From positions 208,730 through 272,729 of the forward strand of contig DLGJ01000005.1 in assembly GCA_002482645.1 (NCBI GenBank): DNA of 64,000 bases. Direction: 5' to 3'. Below, piece by piece: positions 19,005 through 26,618 of the stretch (position 1 is its first letter; every line of letters begins with the position of its first letter). The stretch comes from Hyphomicrobiaceae bacterium UBA7697 (GTDB taxonomy: Bacteria > Pseudomonadota > Alphaproteobacteria > Rhizobiales > Methyloligellaceae). Below the pieces are notes generated by a model. The model searched no databases. It saw only the letters and a program-made list of their open reading frames with translations, and was not told the origin of the DNA. The translations under genes and the position numbers were made by a program.

Positions 19005-20210
19005 TTAGCCGGCCTTCTTGAACTCGGCCGCTTCCTCGGACCCCTTGGTGGCGTCGCCCGCCGTGTAGGCGTGCGCGCCCGCACCGGCCAGCTTGCCGCC
19101 GGCGACGATCAGATACTCCTCCCGCAGCGGCTTGCCCGCGAAGAAGTCTTCCAAGATCTCGCGAGTCCCGGCGGCGTAACGCGCCTGGGCGGACAAGGTG
19201 GTTCCCGAGACATGCGGGGTCATGCCGTGATGGGGCATCGTCCGCCAGGGGTGGTCGCGTGGCGCCGGTTGCGGGAACCAGACATCGCCCGCGTAACCGG
19301 CAAGCTGGCCGCTCTCCAGCGCGCGCACGACGGCATCGCGGTCGGCGATCTTGCCCCGTGCGGTGTTCACGAGATAGGCGCCGCGTTTCATCTTGCCGAT
19401 CAGCGTGTCGTTGAACAGATGCTCGGTGCCCGGATGAAGCGGCGCGTTGACGGTCACCACGTCGCATACCTTGACGAGGGAATCGGCGTCGGGGTGGTAG
19501 GTGAGGCCGAGGTCCTTCTCCACATTGGCGGGCAGGCGGTGCTTGTCGGTGTAATGCAGTTTCACGTCGAACGGCTTCAGCCGTTTCAGCACCGCAAGGC
19601 CGATGCGCCCGGCCCCGACAGTGCCGACATGCATGCCCTCGATGTCATAGGCGCGTTCCACGCAATCGGCGATGTTCCAGCCGCCTTTGACGACCCATTG
19701 ATAGGAGGGGATGTAATTGCGCACGAGCGCGAGAATCATCATGACCACATGCTCGGCCACACTGATCGAGTTGCAGAACGTCACTTCGGCCACGGTGATG
19801 CCTTTGTCGATGGCCGCCTGCAGATCGACATGGTCCGAACCGATCCCAGCGGTAATGGCGAGCTTTAGCTTTTTGGCCTTGGCGATCCGCTCTTCGGTCA
19901 GATAAGCGGGCCAGAACGGCTGCGAGATCACAATATCGGCGTCCACGAGCTCCTTCTCGAACGTGGAATTGGGACCGTCCTTGTCGGACGTCACCACGAA
20001 CTCATGACCGCCGTCCTCGAGGAACTTGCGAAGTCCGAGTTCGCCGGAGACGCAGCCGAGCAGCGCGCCCGGTTTGAAGTCGACGGCGCTCGGGCTCGGC
20101 GTCGTCGTTCCGTCGGGATAGTGATCGATCCCGGGGATGGCATCTCGCGCATATTCCGGCGGATAGCCGCCGGCCGGATCGTCGTAGAGAACACATAGAA
20201 CCTTTGCCAT
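19005..20210 (-). CDS. fdh: NAD-dependent formate dehydrogenase, single-subunit
   Basis: A 401-residue cytosolic enzyme oxidising formate to CO2 with NAD, the last step of C1 oxidation. The length equals that of the well-studied Pseudomonas sp. 101 enzyme. Motifs are ITAGIGSDHVDLQAA, the NAD fold VGTVGAGRIGLAVLKRL with the acidic YTDKHR turn, LVNTARGKI, and MTPHVSGTTLSAQARYA with the catalytic His. The start is fixed by AAAGGAG seven bases before the ATG; a longer in-frame extension is untranslated leader. It is convergent with fccAB. It gives the cell NADH from formate and is one reason to suspect a methylotroph. Confidence 0.96.
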   Translation of the reverse strand: MAKVLCVLYDDPAGGYPPEYARDAIPGIDHYPDGTTTPSPSAVDFKPGALLGCVSGELGLRKFLEDGGHEFVVTSDKDGPNSTFEKELVDADIVISQPFWPAYLTEERIAKAKKLKLAITAGIGSDHVDLQAAIDKGITVAEVTFCNSISVAEHVVMMILALVRNYIPSYQWVVKGGWNIADCVERAYDIEGMHVGTVGAGRIGLAVLKRLKPFDVKLHYTDKHRLPANVEKDLGLTYHPDADSLVKVCDVVTVNAPLHPGTEHLFNDTLIGKMKRGAYLVNTARGKIADRDAVVRALESGQLAGYAGDVWFPQPAPRDHPWRTMPHHGMTPHVSGTTLSAQARYAAGTREILEDFFAGKPLREEYLIVAGGKLAGAGAHAYTAGDATKGSEEAAEFKKAG

Positions 20211-20541
20211 ATCGGCACTCCTTTCGGGGCGCCATGGACCCGTGCGAAGGGCTTCCGCCTGTGCCCGGAGCTGGAACGACCGACGACCTGGGGTCACATG
20301 CCGCTGTCATGGGATCGGGGCGCGGCGTGACGCGCTCGGCCCGATCCGCGTCTTCGCTAAGCCGGCGGGGTTCTTTTGTGTTTGGTGGGTTGGCCCGGTG
20401 CCGGCGCCGCAATCACGCACCTCCCGGTGCGTGTCTCGGACCGACCTGTCCGATCGATCCTGTGTCTGTGTTGTCATGTGGGGATCGCGAGCTTTGACGA
20501 CAACCGCGCGCGGCACCGTTGGATTGCCACCGGCCGCGCGG
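20211..20541. other. 331-bp intergenic region: fdh leader and CBS gene tail
   Basis: No gene recognised. Reading leftward it carries the end of the CBS-protein transcript and then the fdh promoter and leader. The only structure seen is the hairpin listed separately; no clear -35/-10 pair was recognised. Confidence 0.6.
20414..20433 (-). promoter_or_regulatory. Strong short hairpin in the fdh upstream region
   Basis: CACGCACC and GGTGCGTG form a perfect 8-bp stem with a 4-base loop, about 200 bp before the fdh start and 110 bp after the CBS gene stop. It may end the CBS transcript or sit in the fdh leader. No T tract follows on the minus strand. Confidence 0.35.
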
Positions 20542-20976
20542 CTACCGCCCGCCGTGGATGAACTGCTCCAATTGTTCAATTACGAATTGCTGATCGCTGA
20601 TGACGGAGTTGACCATATCGCCGATCGATACGATCCCGACAACGCGTCCTCGCTCCAGCACGGGCAAATGCCGTACGCCCCTTTTGGTCATGATCGCCAT
20701 GCACTCTTCGACGGAATGGTCCGGCCGGACGCAGGCGACGTGCGTCGACATGATGTCGGCGACCGAGGTTTCCGACGACGTCCGTCCCATCAGCGCGATC
20801 TGGCGCGCATAGTGCCGTTCGGTGACGATGCCCACGAGCTTTTCTCCCTCCATCACGACCAGAGACCCGACATTGGTGTCGGCCATCATGCGAAGAGCCT
20901 CGAACACCAGCGCGTTGGGAGAAATGACGTGGACCTTGCGGCCCTTGGCATTGAGGACATGCTTTACCAAAGTCAT
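20542..20976 (-). CDS. CBS-domain pair protein
   Basis: A 144-residue soluble protein consisting of two CBS domains and little else. The first has MADTNVGSLVVMEGEKLVGIVTERHYAR, the second IMTKRGVRHLPVLERGRVVGIVSIGD. CBS pairs bind adenosyl ligands such as AMP, ATP, NADH or SAM and usually regulate a partner. No fused catalytic domain is present and the partner is not evident; downstream leftward lies fdh, so NADH-linked control is conceivable but is speculation. The fold is certain, the role unknown. Confidence 0.85.
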   Translation of the reverse strand: MTLVKHVLNAKGRKVHVISPNALVFEALRMMADTNVGSLVVMEGEKLVGIVTERHYARQIALMGRTSSETSVADIMSTHVACVRPDHSVEECMAIMTKRGVRHLPVLERGRVVGIVSIGDMVNSVISDQQFVIEQLEQFIHGGR

Positions 20977-21110
20977 CGGGCGGTCCCTATCGGCATCATG
21001 GATGTTTCACAATGCCAGAATGCGTGCGGAACGGTAACTCGTTCGTAGGCGGATTCGTTCACTTCGGCGGCTCCCGGCCACACGCCCTGGACGCACCGGC
21101 CGCGTTCTCC

Positions 21111-21983
21111 TCATACCACCACCTTGCGGTACAAATGCCATGTGGCGTGCCCGAGTATGGGCAGCACGACGATCAGGCCAATGAATGCCGGTAGCGATCC
21201 GATCGCCAGGCCGCACGCGACGATGAAGCCCCAAGCCGCCATGGTGCCCGGATTCTTGGCGACGGCGCGGACGGAGGTAATGACCGCCCTGTAGAGTCCC
21301 ACGTCGCGGTCGAGCAGCAGCGGGAAGGATACGACGCTGATCGTGAGCACCAGCACCGCGAATAGGAAGCCGGCGCCCATGCCGGCGGCGATCATCCACC
21401 AGCCCGGGGTCGTGGTGAACACGTCGCGCGCGAACGCCGCGATGGAGGCCGGCTGCTCGGGGCCCACCGTGACGTGAAATATGGCATACGCCGCGGCGAG
21501 CCAGAGTAAGAAGATCCCAAGGAGGCCGATCCCCAACAACAGCATCGCACCGAAGGCCGGAGAGCGAGTCACGCCGAACGCATCCGCCCAGTTGACGGTG
21601 GCGCTTTGCTCCCGGCGCCGGCTCATCTCATAGAGGCCGATCGCCGCCACCGGACCGAGGAGTGCGAATCCGGAGGCGAGGGGGAACAGCAGCGGCAGCA
21701 CGTTGTTGCCGATCGTCAACCACGCGAGCACGAGGCCGATCACTGGATAAATGAGGAAGAGGAAGATGACGTCGCTCCGGTAAGCTTCGAAGTCGTCAAC
21801 GCCCTTCGCCAGCGCATCCCGGAGATCGGCGAGGCCGATTCGCCGCACGATCGGTAGAGGGGCGTTCCGGGCTTTGGCGCTCCCCATCAGCACGTGCCCG
21901 AGCGAGGCCACGGACGTGGCGGCATCGGTTACGTGGTCCCAAGCCCACTCAACGGGATTCCTGATATGATGTATGTCAGCCAT
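21111..21983 (-). CDS. DUF2189 integral membrane protein
   Basis: About 290 residues. After a polar N-terminus (MADIHHIRNPVEWAWDHV) there are about six hydrophobic segments, with DALAKGVDDFEAYRSDVIFLFLIYPVIG and the repeated ITSVRAVAKNPGTMAAWGF typical of the DUF2189 family. Its function is unknown. I use the ATG preceded by GGAGGAGCGACG. A second in-frame ATG, 33 codons upstream at 22080-22082, follows AAAAAGGAGTATA and is also plausible, although the TATAAT there could be a -10 box. It heads a possible leftward unit with the CBS protein, separated from it by 134 bp. Confidence 0.75.
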   Translation of the reverse strand: MADIHHIRNPVEWAWDHVTDAATSVASLGHVLMGSAKARNAPLPIVRRIGLADLRDALAKGVDDFEAYRSDVIFLFLIYPVIGLVLAWLTIGNNVLPLLFPLASGFALLGPVAAIGLYEMSRRREQSATVNWADAFGVTRSPAFGAMLLLGIGLLGIFLLWLAAAYAIFHVTVGPEQPASIAAFARDVFTTTPGWWMIAAGMGAGFLFAVLVLTISVVSFPLLLDRDVGLYRAVITSVRAVAKNPGTMAAWGFIVACGLAIGSLPAFIGLIVVLPILGHATWHLYRKVVV

Positions 21984-22288
21984 CGTCGCTCCTCCAAAGA
22001 ACTTGGTTCGAGCTGGTGCAGACCACCCCCGATGACGTGCAAATCCGCCGGTCCGCGACAGAACCGTATCGAAACGCTTCATTATACTCCTTTTTGGGGC
22101 GCAAGTCGCGCTGCGGCGCGGAAGACGCCGCGTGGCGGCAATCGACCGAAGTCGCCTTGAGCGCCAGGAGAGGCCGCTAGGAGAAGCAGCGCCGATCCGG
22201 CCTATCGCCATGGGCCCGTCTTCGCCGTCCGTCGCGGCGGATTTCTTCGGCGCGATGGATACGGGCCTTCCGTTGGGGCGCCGCGCCT
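21984..22288. other. 305-bp intergenic region before the DUF2189 gene
   Basis: No separate gene recognised. It contains, on the minus strand, a perfect TATAAT (22078-22083) overlapping an alternative ATG that would add 33 residues to the DUF2189 protein. A convincing -35 box at 16-18 bases was not found. Confidence 0.5.
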
Positions 22289-22612
22289 CTACTCCAGCGG
22301 CCAAATCTCGACCACGCCATGCGCGACGGCGCAGGGAACATGCGAGACCTTCTCGATGGCCTCTTCCAGGCTGGCGGCGTCGATCACCGCGAAACCGGCG
22401 ACAGGTAGATCGGATCTCATGAACGGGCCGTCGCGTGTCTCGATGCCTGCCGCGTCGGGGTTGCGCACCTGCACCGGCGTTCCGGCGATCCCCATCACGG
22501 CGCCGCCGGAGACCAGCCTCGCGTCCTCCGCGTGAGCCGCGTCTCTGACGGCCTGCGGTGTGCGGTCGTAGCCGGCCCGGTCGCCATATCCGATGGTGAT
22601 GAATTTGGGCAT
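22289..22612 (-). CDS. YCII-related / DGPF-domain protein
   Basis: A 107-residue small protein with the dimeric alpha-beta barrel of the YCII/DGPF family: an N-terminal strand MPKFITIGYGDR, a middle TRDGPFMRSDLPVAGFAVID containing the DGPF signature, and a C-terminal helix AASLEEAIEKVSHVP. The biochemical role of these proteins is mostly unknown; many sit next to ECF sigma factor genes, but none is seen here. It reads in the same direction as the encapsulin pair 200 bp upstream. The ATG is chosen by family length. Confidence 0.8.
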   Translation of the reverse strand: MPKFITIGYGDRAGYDRTPQAVRDAAHAEDARLVSGGAVMGIAGTPVQVRNPDAAGIETRDGPFMRSDLPVAGFAVIDAASLEEAIEKVSHVPCAVAHGVVEIWPLE

Positions 22613-22629
22613 GATCCCAACTCCGTCTT

Positions 22630-22725
22630 CTATCTCGCGAGCACGATGTGGGTGGCCGCCTCGGTCGCGGCCTGTTCGGTGACGGAGAAGCCGAGCGCGG
22701 GCAGTTGTCCCGCGCTCTGAACGTC
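22630..22725 (-). pseudogene. Possible C-terminal gene remnant
   Basis: Between a TAA (22726-22728) and a TAG (22630-22632) there is a 31-codon open stretch with protein-like composition, reading DVQSAGQLPALGFSVTEQ and ending in THIVLAR. It resembles the last strand of an enzyme such as a methyltransferase, but has no start. It may be the tail of a deleted gene or coincidence. Confidence 0.25.
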
Positions 22726-22815
22726 TTACCGGAGCGCCTGGATCCGCCGGCACCATCGGATCGTCCGAAATCCACATACTATAGGTGACCGCGATCGTCG
22801 TGCGCGCGGCGCGGT

Positions 22816-23619
22816 CTAACCTGCGCGCGTGAGAACGACGGCGGCTTCGGCGGTCTGCGTGATATAGGTGAGCGTTTCCTGAAGATAGAGCGTGACGGCC
22901 TCCGCCGAATGGCTGAGATAGCCGATCGAGATGTCCTGGCCGAGATAAAGGTCGAAATCGCCGCCGCGCGTCGTCACCACGACCCCGCCCTTGATCGCGG
23001 GGCTCCAGACGATCTCTTTATCCACCAATCTCTGGATGTGCTTCAGCAGGGGATAGCCGCCCTCGCTGCCGCCGGTCAGCGCCGTGTAAGGCTCCGCCCC
23101 CAGCAGCAGCGCATAGGGTCCGTTGCAGCCGACGAGCCGAAGCTGATTGACCGCCGCCGCGATGGTCTCCGGGTAATCGTCGAGACGGTCCGGCAGCGCC
23201 ATGGCGGGATTGCTGGACGTGTGCAGCATGCCTTGGATCGCCGCATCGCCATAGCCTTCGAACACGACATGATCCTCGGCCGCCGCGATTATCTTGGCCG
23301 CGTCCTTGAGCGGCTGCCAGTCCGAGTCGTTCGAGCCGCGCGCCACGTCGTCGATCGCCGCGCGGGTGAGCTGAAACGGCACTCTGAGCTCAATCAACGG
23401 CTTCACATCGCGCCGCGAGACCTCGATGCCCTCGCGGAAGGCGGGGGCCTTGACGGTGTGGCCGGTTCCGACGGACGAAAAATCGAATCCATTCGGCCCG
23501 TGGACATCGACCATGCGCCGCGCGCCGAGATAGCGCTTCAGCGTCCGTGTCGCCTCCTCTTCGATTTGCTCCCAGGCTTCGCTGGAAATTGGCGCCAGTT
23601 CGCGATGGAGATTGTTCAT
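22816..23619 (-). CDS. Type 1 encapsulin shell protein
   Basis: A 267-residue HK97-fold protein that self-assembles into a protein nanocompartment. It shows the conserved encapsulin N-terminus MNNLHRELAPISSEAWEQIE, the GFDFSSVGTGH segment, and the C-terminal IGYLSHSAEAVTLYLQETLT typical of family 1. The start is the second of two ATGs: the canonical protein begins MNNLH, and AGGAGG lies 11 bases upstream, while the first ATG (overlapping the DyP stop) has that site too close. It follows the DyP peroxidase gene directly, and that protein carries a C-terminal encapsulation tag, so shell and cargo form one operon. Confidence 0.96.
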   Translation of the reverse strand: MNNLHRELAPISSEAWEQIEEEATRTLKRYLGARRMVDVHGPNGFDFSSVGTGHTVKAPAFREGIEVSRRDVKPLIELRVPFQLTRAAIDDVARGSNDSDWQPLKDAAKIIAAAEDHVVFEGYGDAAIQGMLHTSSNPAMALPDRLDDYPETIAAAVNQLRLVGCNGPYALLLGAEPYTALTGGSEGGYPLLKHIQRLVDKEIVWSPAIKGGVVVTTRGGDFDLYLGQDISIGYLSHSAEAVTLYLQETLTYITQTAEAAVVLTRAG

Positions 23620-23624
23620 GCCTC

Positions 23625-24689
23625 TCATGCCTCCTGCTTCAGAGGTCCGATATTGAGTGTGCCGTCAGAGCGGCGCGGCGGTGCCGGCTCCGGGCCGGGC
23701 GTGTCGCTGCTTTCCGGCTCCTCCCCGGCGGCGGGTGCGCCCTCGGACGTCACACCGTCGAGAAATGTCACCGTGGGGCAGAAGAAGAGAGAGCCGGTGA
23801 CGGGCGTGCTGAAATCCAGCAGCCGATCGTAATTTCCTGGCGGATCGCCAAGGAACATGTTGTCCAGCATCCGCTCCGTCCGGCTCGGCGAGCGCGCGTA
23901 ACCGATGAAATAGGTCCCGTATTCGCCTTTGCCGACCGCGCCGAAGGGCATGTTGTCCCGCACGATGTCGAGCGCGTTGCCGTTCTCGTCGTTGATCGAG
24001 GTCAGCGCGTTATGTGCGTAGGACGGCTTTACGCCATCCAGCAGTTCGATGTCGGAGAGCTTCTTGCGTCCGATGATGTTTTCCTGCTGCTCGACCGGCA
24101 CGCCGTTCCACGCCTTCATGTCATGCAGATATTTCTGCACGATCACGTAACTCCCGCCGGCGAAGTCCGGATCCTCCTCGCCGATGAGCACGGCATCGAG
24201 ACAAGCCTGCCCGGTTGGGTTCTCGGTCCCGTCGACGAAGCCGAGCACATCGCGATCGTCGAAGAACTTGAAGCCGTGCGTCTCGTCGACCACGGTGACC
24301 GCGCCGTCCAGACGCACCATGATCTGCGTCGCGAGTTCGAAGCACAGGTCGGGCCGCCGCGCGCGGATATGGAAAAGGACATCGCCCGGCGTCGAGGGTG
24401 CGTGATGGACGCCGTTGATCTCGCGGAACGGATGCAGTTCTTTCGGGGCAGGCGTGCCGAACAACCGGCCCCAGGCCGCGGCACCGAACCCCATCACGCA
24501 GGAGAGATCGCCGTCGAGATCGCGGAATCCCACGGCCCGGATAATTCCAGAAAGATCGCCGCAAAAGCTGCGAACCGTCTGAACGGCACCGCCGCCCTCG
24601 TTCACAGTCCCGACTAGAAAGATCGCCGAGCGTGAGAGTTTCGCTGCAACTGCTTGGCTTTCGACTGATTCCACGAGATGCGTCTTCAC
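23625..24689 (-). CDS. DyP-type heme peroxidase with encapsulin-targeting peptide
   Basis: A 354-residue dye-decolourising peroxidase. Catalytic features are GFVDGTENP (the GxxDG motif with its Asp), the proximal His region KPSYAHNALTSI and the distal Arg in DIVRDNMPFG. After the catalytic domain comes a Pro/Glu-rich flexible linker of about 35 residues and then the tail DGTLNIGPLKQEA, a close match to the known cargo-loading peptide (DGSLGIGSLK type). The enzyme should be packed inside the encapsulin encoded next, with the genes overlapping or nearly so. Native substrates of encapsulated DyPs are unclear. The start is a GTG without a good ribosome site; the true start could differ by a few codons. 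Confidence 0.95.
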   Translation of the reverse strand: MKTHLVESVESQAVAAKLSRSAIFLVGTVNEGGGAVQTVRSFCGDLSGIIRAVGFRDLDGDLSCVMGFGAAAWGRLFGTPAPKELHPFREINGVHHAPSTPGDVLFHIRARRPDLCFELATQIMVRLDGAVTVVDETHGFKFFDDRDVLGFVDGTENPTGQACLDAVLIGEEDPDFAGGSYVIVQKYLHDMKAWNGVPVEQQENIIGRKKLSDIELLDGVKPSYAHNALTSINDENGNALDIVRDNMPFGAVGKGEYGTYFIGYARSPSRTERMLDNMFLGDPPGNYDRLLDFSTPVTGSLFFCPTVTFLDGVTSEGAPAAGEEPESSDTPGPEPAPPRRSDGTLNIGPLKQEA

Positions 24690-24930
24690 AGCTTGAACGG
24701 ATAGATTTTGTAGCGTACCGCGCGGTCGTGGCTCAACCCAAATCGCGACCGGCCGGTGGATCCTGTCACGGACCGTGTTCTTTGCGCCAACGCTGTCCGG
24801 CCATTCCCGTCCCGGCCGCGCCGGAGTCTCGCAGCGTCATGCGGTTGACGCCCGAACGGTTGACGCTCCTGTACCGTAGCGCGTAGTCCGTCGGACGGGG
24901 CCAACCGCGACGCCGGGGATCTCAAGACGA

Positions 24931-26199
24931 ATGTGGTGGCAGGGGACATTTCAAGAGGCGCTTCAAGGCGTTCTCGGAATTTTGATCTTGTTGGCCTTTG
25001 CCTGGGCGATCGGCGAACGGCGCAACGCGGTCTCCGCCCGCGTGGTCGCGAGCGCGATGGCGCTGCAGTTCGCTCTCGCGGTCTTGCTGTTGCGCGTGCC
25101 GCCGGTCACGGTGGCGCTGTCCTGGCTCAACAAGGCGGTCGAGGCGCTGCGTCAGGCGACGCTGGCCGGAACGTCCTTCGTGTTCGGCTATCTCGGGGGC
25201 GGGCCCGTTCCGTTCGAGCCCACGGCGCCGCAGAACGTCTTCATTCTCGCCACTCAGGGCCTGCCGCTTATCCTGATCGTCAGCGCACTGAGCGCACTCC
25301 TCTTTTATTGGCGGATTCTGCCAAGAATCGTGCAGGGCTTCGCCTGGATGCTGGAACGGACCATGGGGCTCGGCGGCGCGGTCGGCGTCGCCGCGTCCGC
25401 GAATGTCTTCGTCGGGATGATCGAAGCACCGCTCCTGATCCGGCCTTATTTGCGCGAGTTGAGCCGCGCGAGCCTTTTTCTGGTGATGACGGCGGGCATG
25501 GCGACGATCGCCGGGAATATGTTCGTGCTCTATGCCACGGTCCTGACGCCCGTCCTGACCGACGCCGCCGGCACGCTCATGACGGCTTCGGTGATTAGCG
25601 CGCCCGCCGCCGTTGCCATCGCCGCCTTGATGGTTCCGGGGGATCTGACCGGCGGCACGGTGGAGCAAATGGACCCGGAGAGGAAAGCGGCCAGCGCCGC
25701 CGAAGCGGTCGTCGATGGCACGCTCGCCGGTCTCCGGCTTGTGGTCAGCGTGGCGGCGCTGCTGATCGTGGCTATCGCGCTCGTGCATTTGGCGAACCAG
25801 GCACTCGGCCTCCTGCCGGACGTCGGCGGTGCGAGCTTGAGCCTGCAGCGCATCCTCGGCTGGGTCCTCGCACCCGTCGCTTGGCTGATCGGCATTCCTT
25901 GGAACGAGGCCGGACAGGCGGGCGAGTTGATGGGCACGAAGATCGTCCTCAACGAACTCGTCGCCTATCTCGAAATGGCCGCTCTTCCCGAAGGTGCGTT
26001 GTCGCCGCGCAGCGACATCATCTTGACTTACGCGCTTTGCGGCTTCGCCAATCTCGGTAGCCTCGGCATCATGCTCGGCGGTCTCGTCACCATGGTGCCA
26101 GAACGCCGCGCGGAAATCGTCGCGTTGGGACCGAAGGCACTGATCGCCGGGACGATCGCCTGCTTCCTGACGGGCGCCGTCGCGGGGCTTCTTGCGTGA
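24931..26199 (+). CDS. Concentrative nucleoside transporter (CNT/NupC family)
   Basis: A 422-residue inner-membrane transporter importing nucleosides with H+ or Na+. The family order is visible: an N-terminal three-helix part, then VGVAASANVFVGMIEAPLLIRPYL, MTAGMATIAGNMFVLYA, MGTKIVLNELVAYL and LTYALCGFANLGSLGIM, which are the conserved substrate- and ion-binding segments of CNT proteins. It is divergent from the DyP-encapsulin operon across a 240-bp gap in which no operator was recognised. No nucleoside catabolic genes are adjacent. Confidence 0.92.
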   Translation: MWWQGTFQEALQGVLGILILLAFAWAIGERRNAVSARVVASAMALQFALAVLLLRVPPVTVALSWLNKAVEALRQATLAGTSFVFGYLGGGPVPFEPTAPQNVFILATQGLPLILIVSALSALLFYWRILPRIVQGFAWMLERTMGLGGAVGVAASANVFVGMIEAPLLIRPYLRELSRASLFLVMTAGMATIAGNMFVLYATVLTPVLTDAAGTLMTASVISAPAAVAIAALMVPGDLTGGTVEQMDPERKAASAAEAVVDGTLAGLRLVVSVAALLIVAIALVHLANQALGLLPDVGGASLSLQRILGWVLAPVAWLIGIPWNEAGQAGELMGTKIVLNELVAYLEMAALPEGALSPRSDIILTYALCGFANLGSLGIMLGGLVTMVPERRAEIVALGPKALIAGTIACFLTGAVAGLLA

Positions 26200-26365
26200 G
26201 GCGCGTCACGGACGCCCAAAGCGGGCTCCTTCCCTCTGCGCATGCACGCCGCATCCCGTTCATCTCTATGGTGATTGAAGTGGCGTTGAGCTAAATATGC
26301 ATCGTGCGCGCAATGGATGATTGAGACGTTGTTGGGTGAAGCGCGACACTGAGGAGAACACGCAG

Positions 26366-26548
26366 ATGCGTAGGTTTCTTTTGATTGCGGCCGCGGCGGC
26401 CATCGCGCTCGTCGGCCTTTCTGCAAATAGCTGCGGCGGGAACGGCAACGAAGAGGCGGCGCCGCCCAAACCGGCCGAAGAGATGCCCGCGGCGCCGGAC
26501 GATTCGGCTCCGGACGACGCGGCGCCAAGCGACTCGGACGTGCAATAG
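26366..26548 (+). CDS. Small secreted or lipid-anchored acidic protein
   Basis: Sixty residues. A positively charged start MRRFLLIAAAAAIALVG is followed by LSANSCGGNGNEE, where the single Cys could be lipidated although the preceding residues (ANS) are not a standard lipobox. The remainder is Pro/Ala/Asp/Glu-rich and probably unstructured. Small entericidin-like or unknown lipoproteins look like this. A GAGGAG ribosome site precedes the ATG, and a strong hairpin terminator follows 25 bp after the stop, which supports a real short transcript. No function can be given. Confidence 0.6.
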   Translation: MRRFLLIAAAAAIALVGLSANSCGGNGNEEAAPPKPAEEMPAAPDDSAPDDAAPSDSDVQ

Positions 26549-26572
26549 GGCGGTCACGCCTGAAACGGATGG

Positions 26573-26618
26573 AATAAAGCCGGGGTTACGGTCACGCGCC
26601 GTAGCTCCGGCTTTTATT
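26573..26618. terminator. Bidirectional intrinsic terminator
   Basis: AAAGCCGG pairs with CCGGCTTT, and inside the loop TACGG pairs with CCGTA, giving a long two-part hairpin. Its outer flanks AATA and TTATT extend the stem and supply a T run on each strand. It lies between the convergent small secreted protein gene and the serine hydrolase gene and contains the stop codon of the latter. Confidence 0.75.

Noticed and set aside
24690..24930. Operator controlling the DyP-encapsulin operon and nupC
   Set aside because: No convincing palindrome or -35/-10 pair was found in the divergent gap; an OxyR-type site could not be supported by eye.
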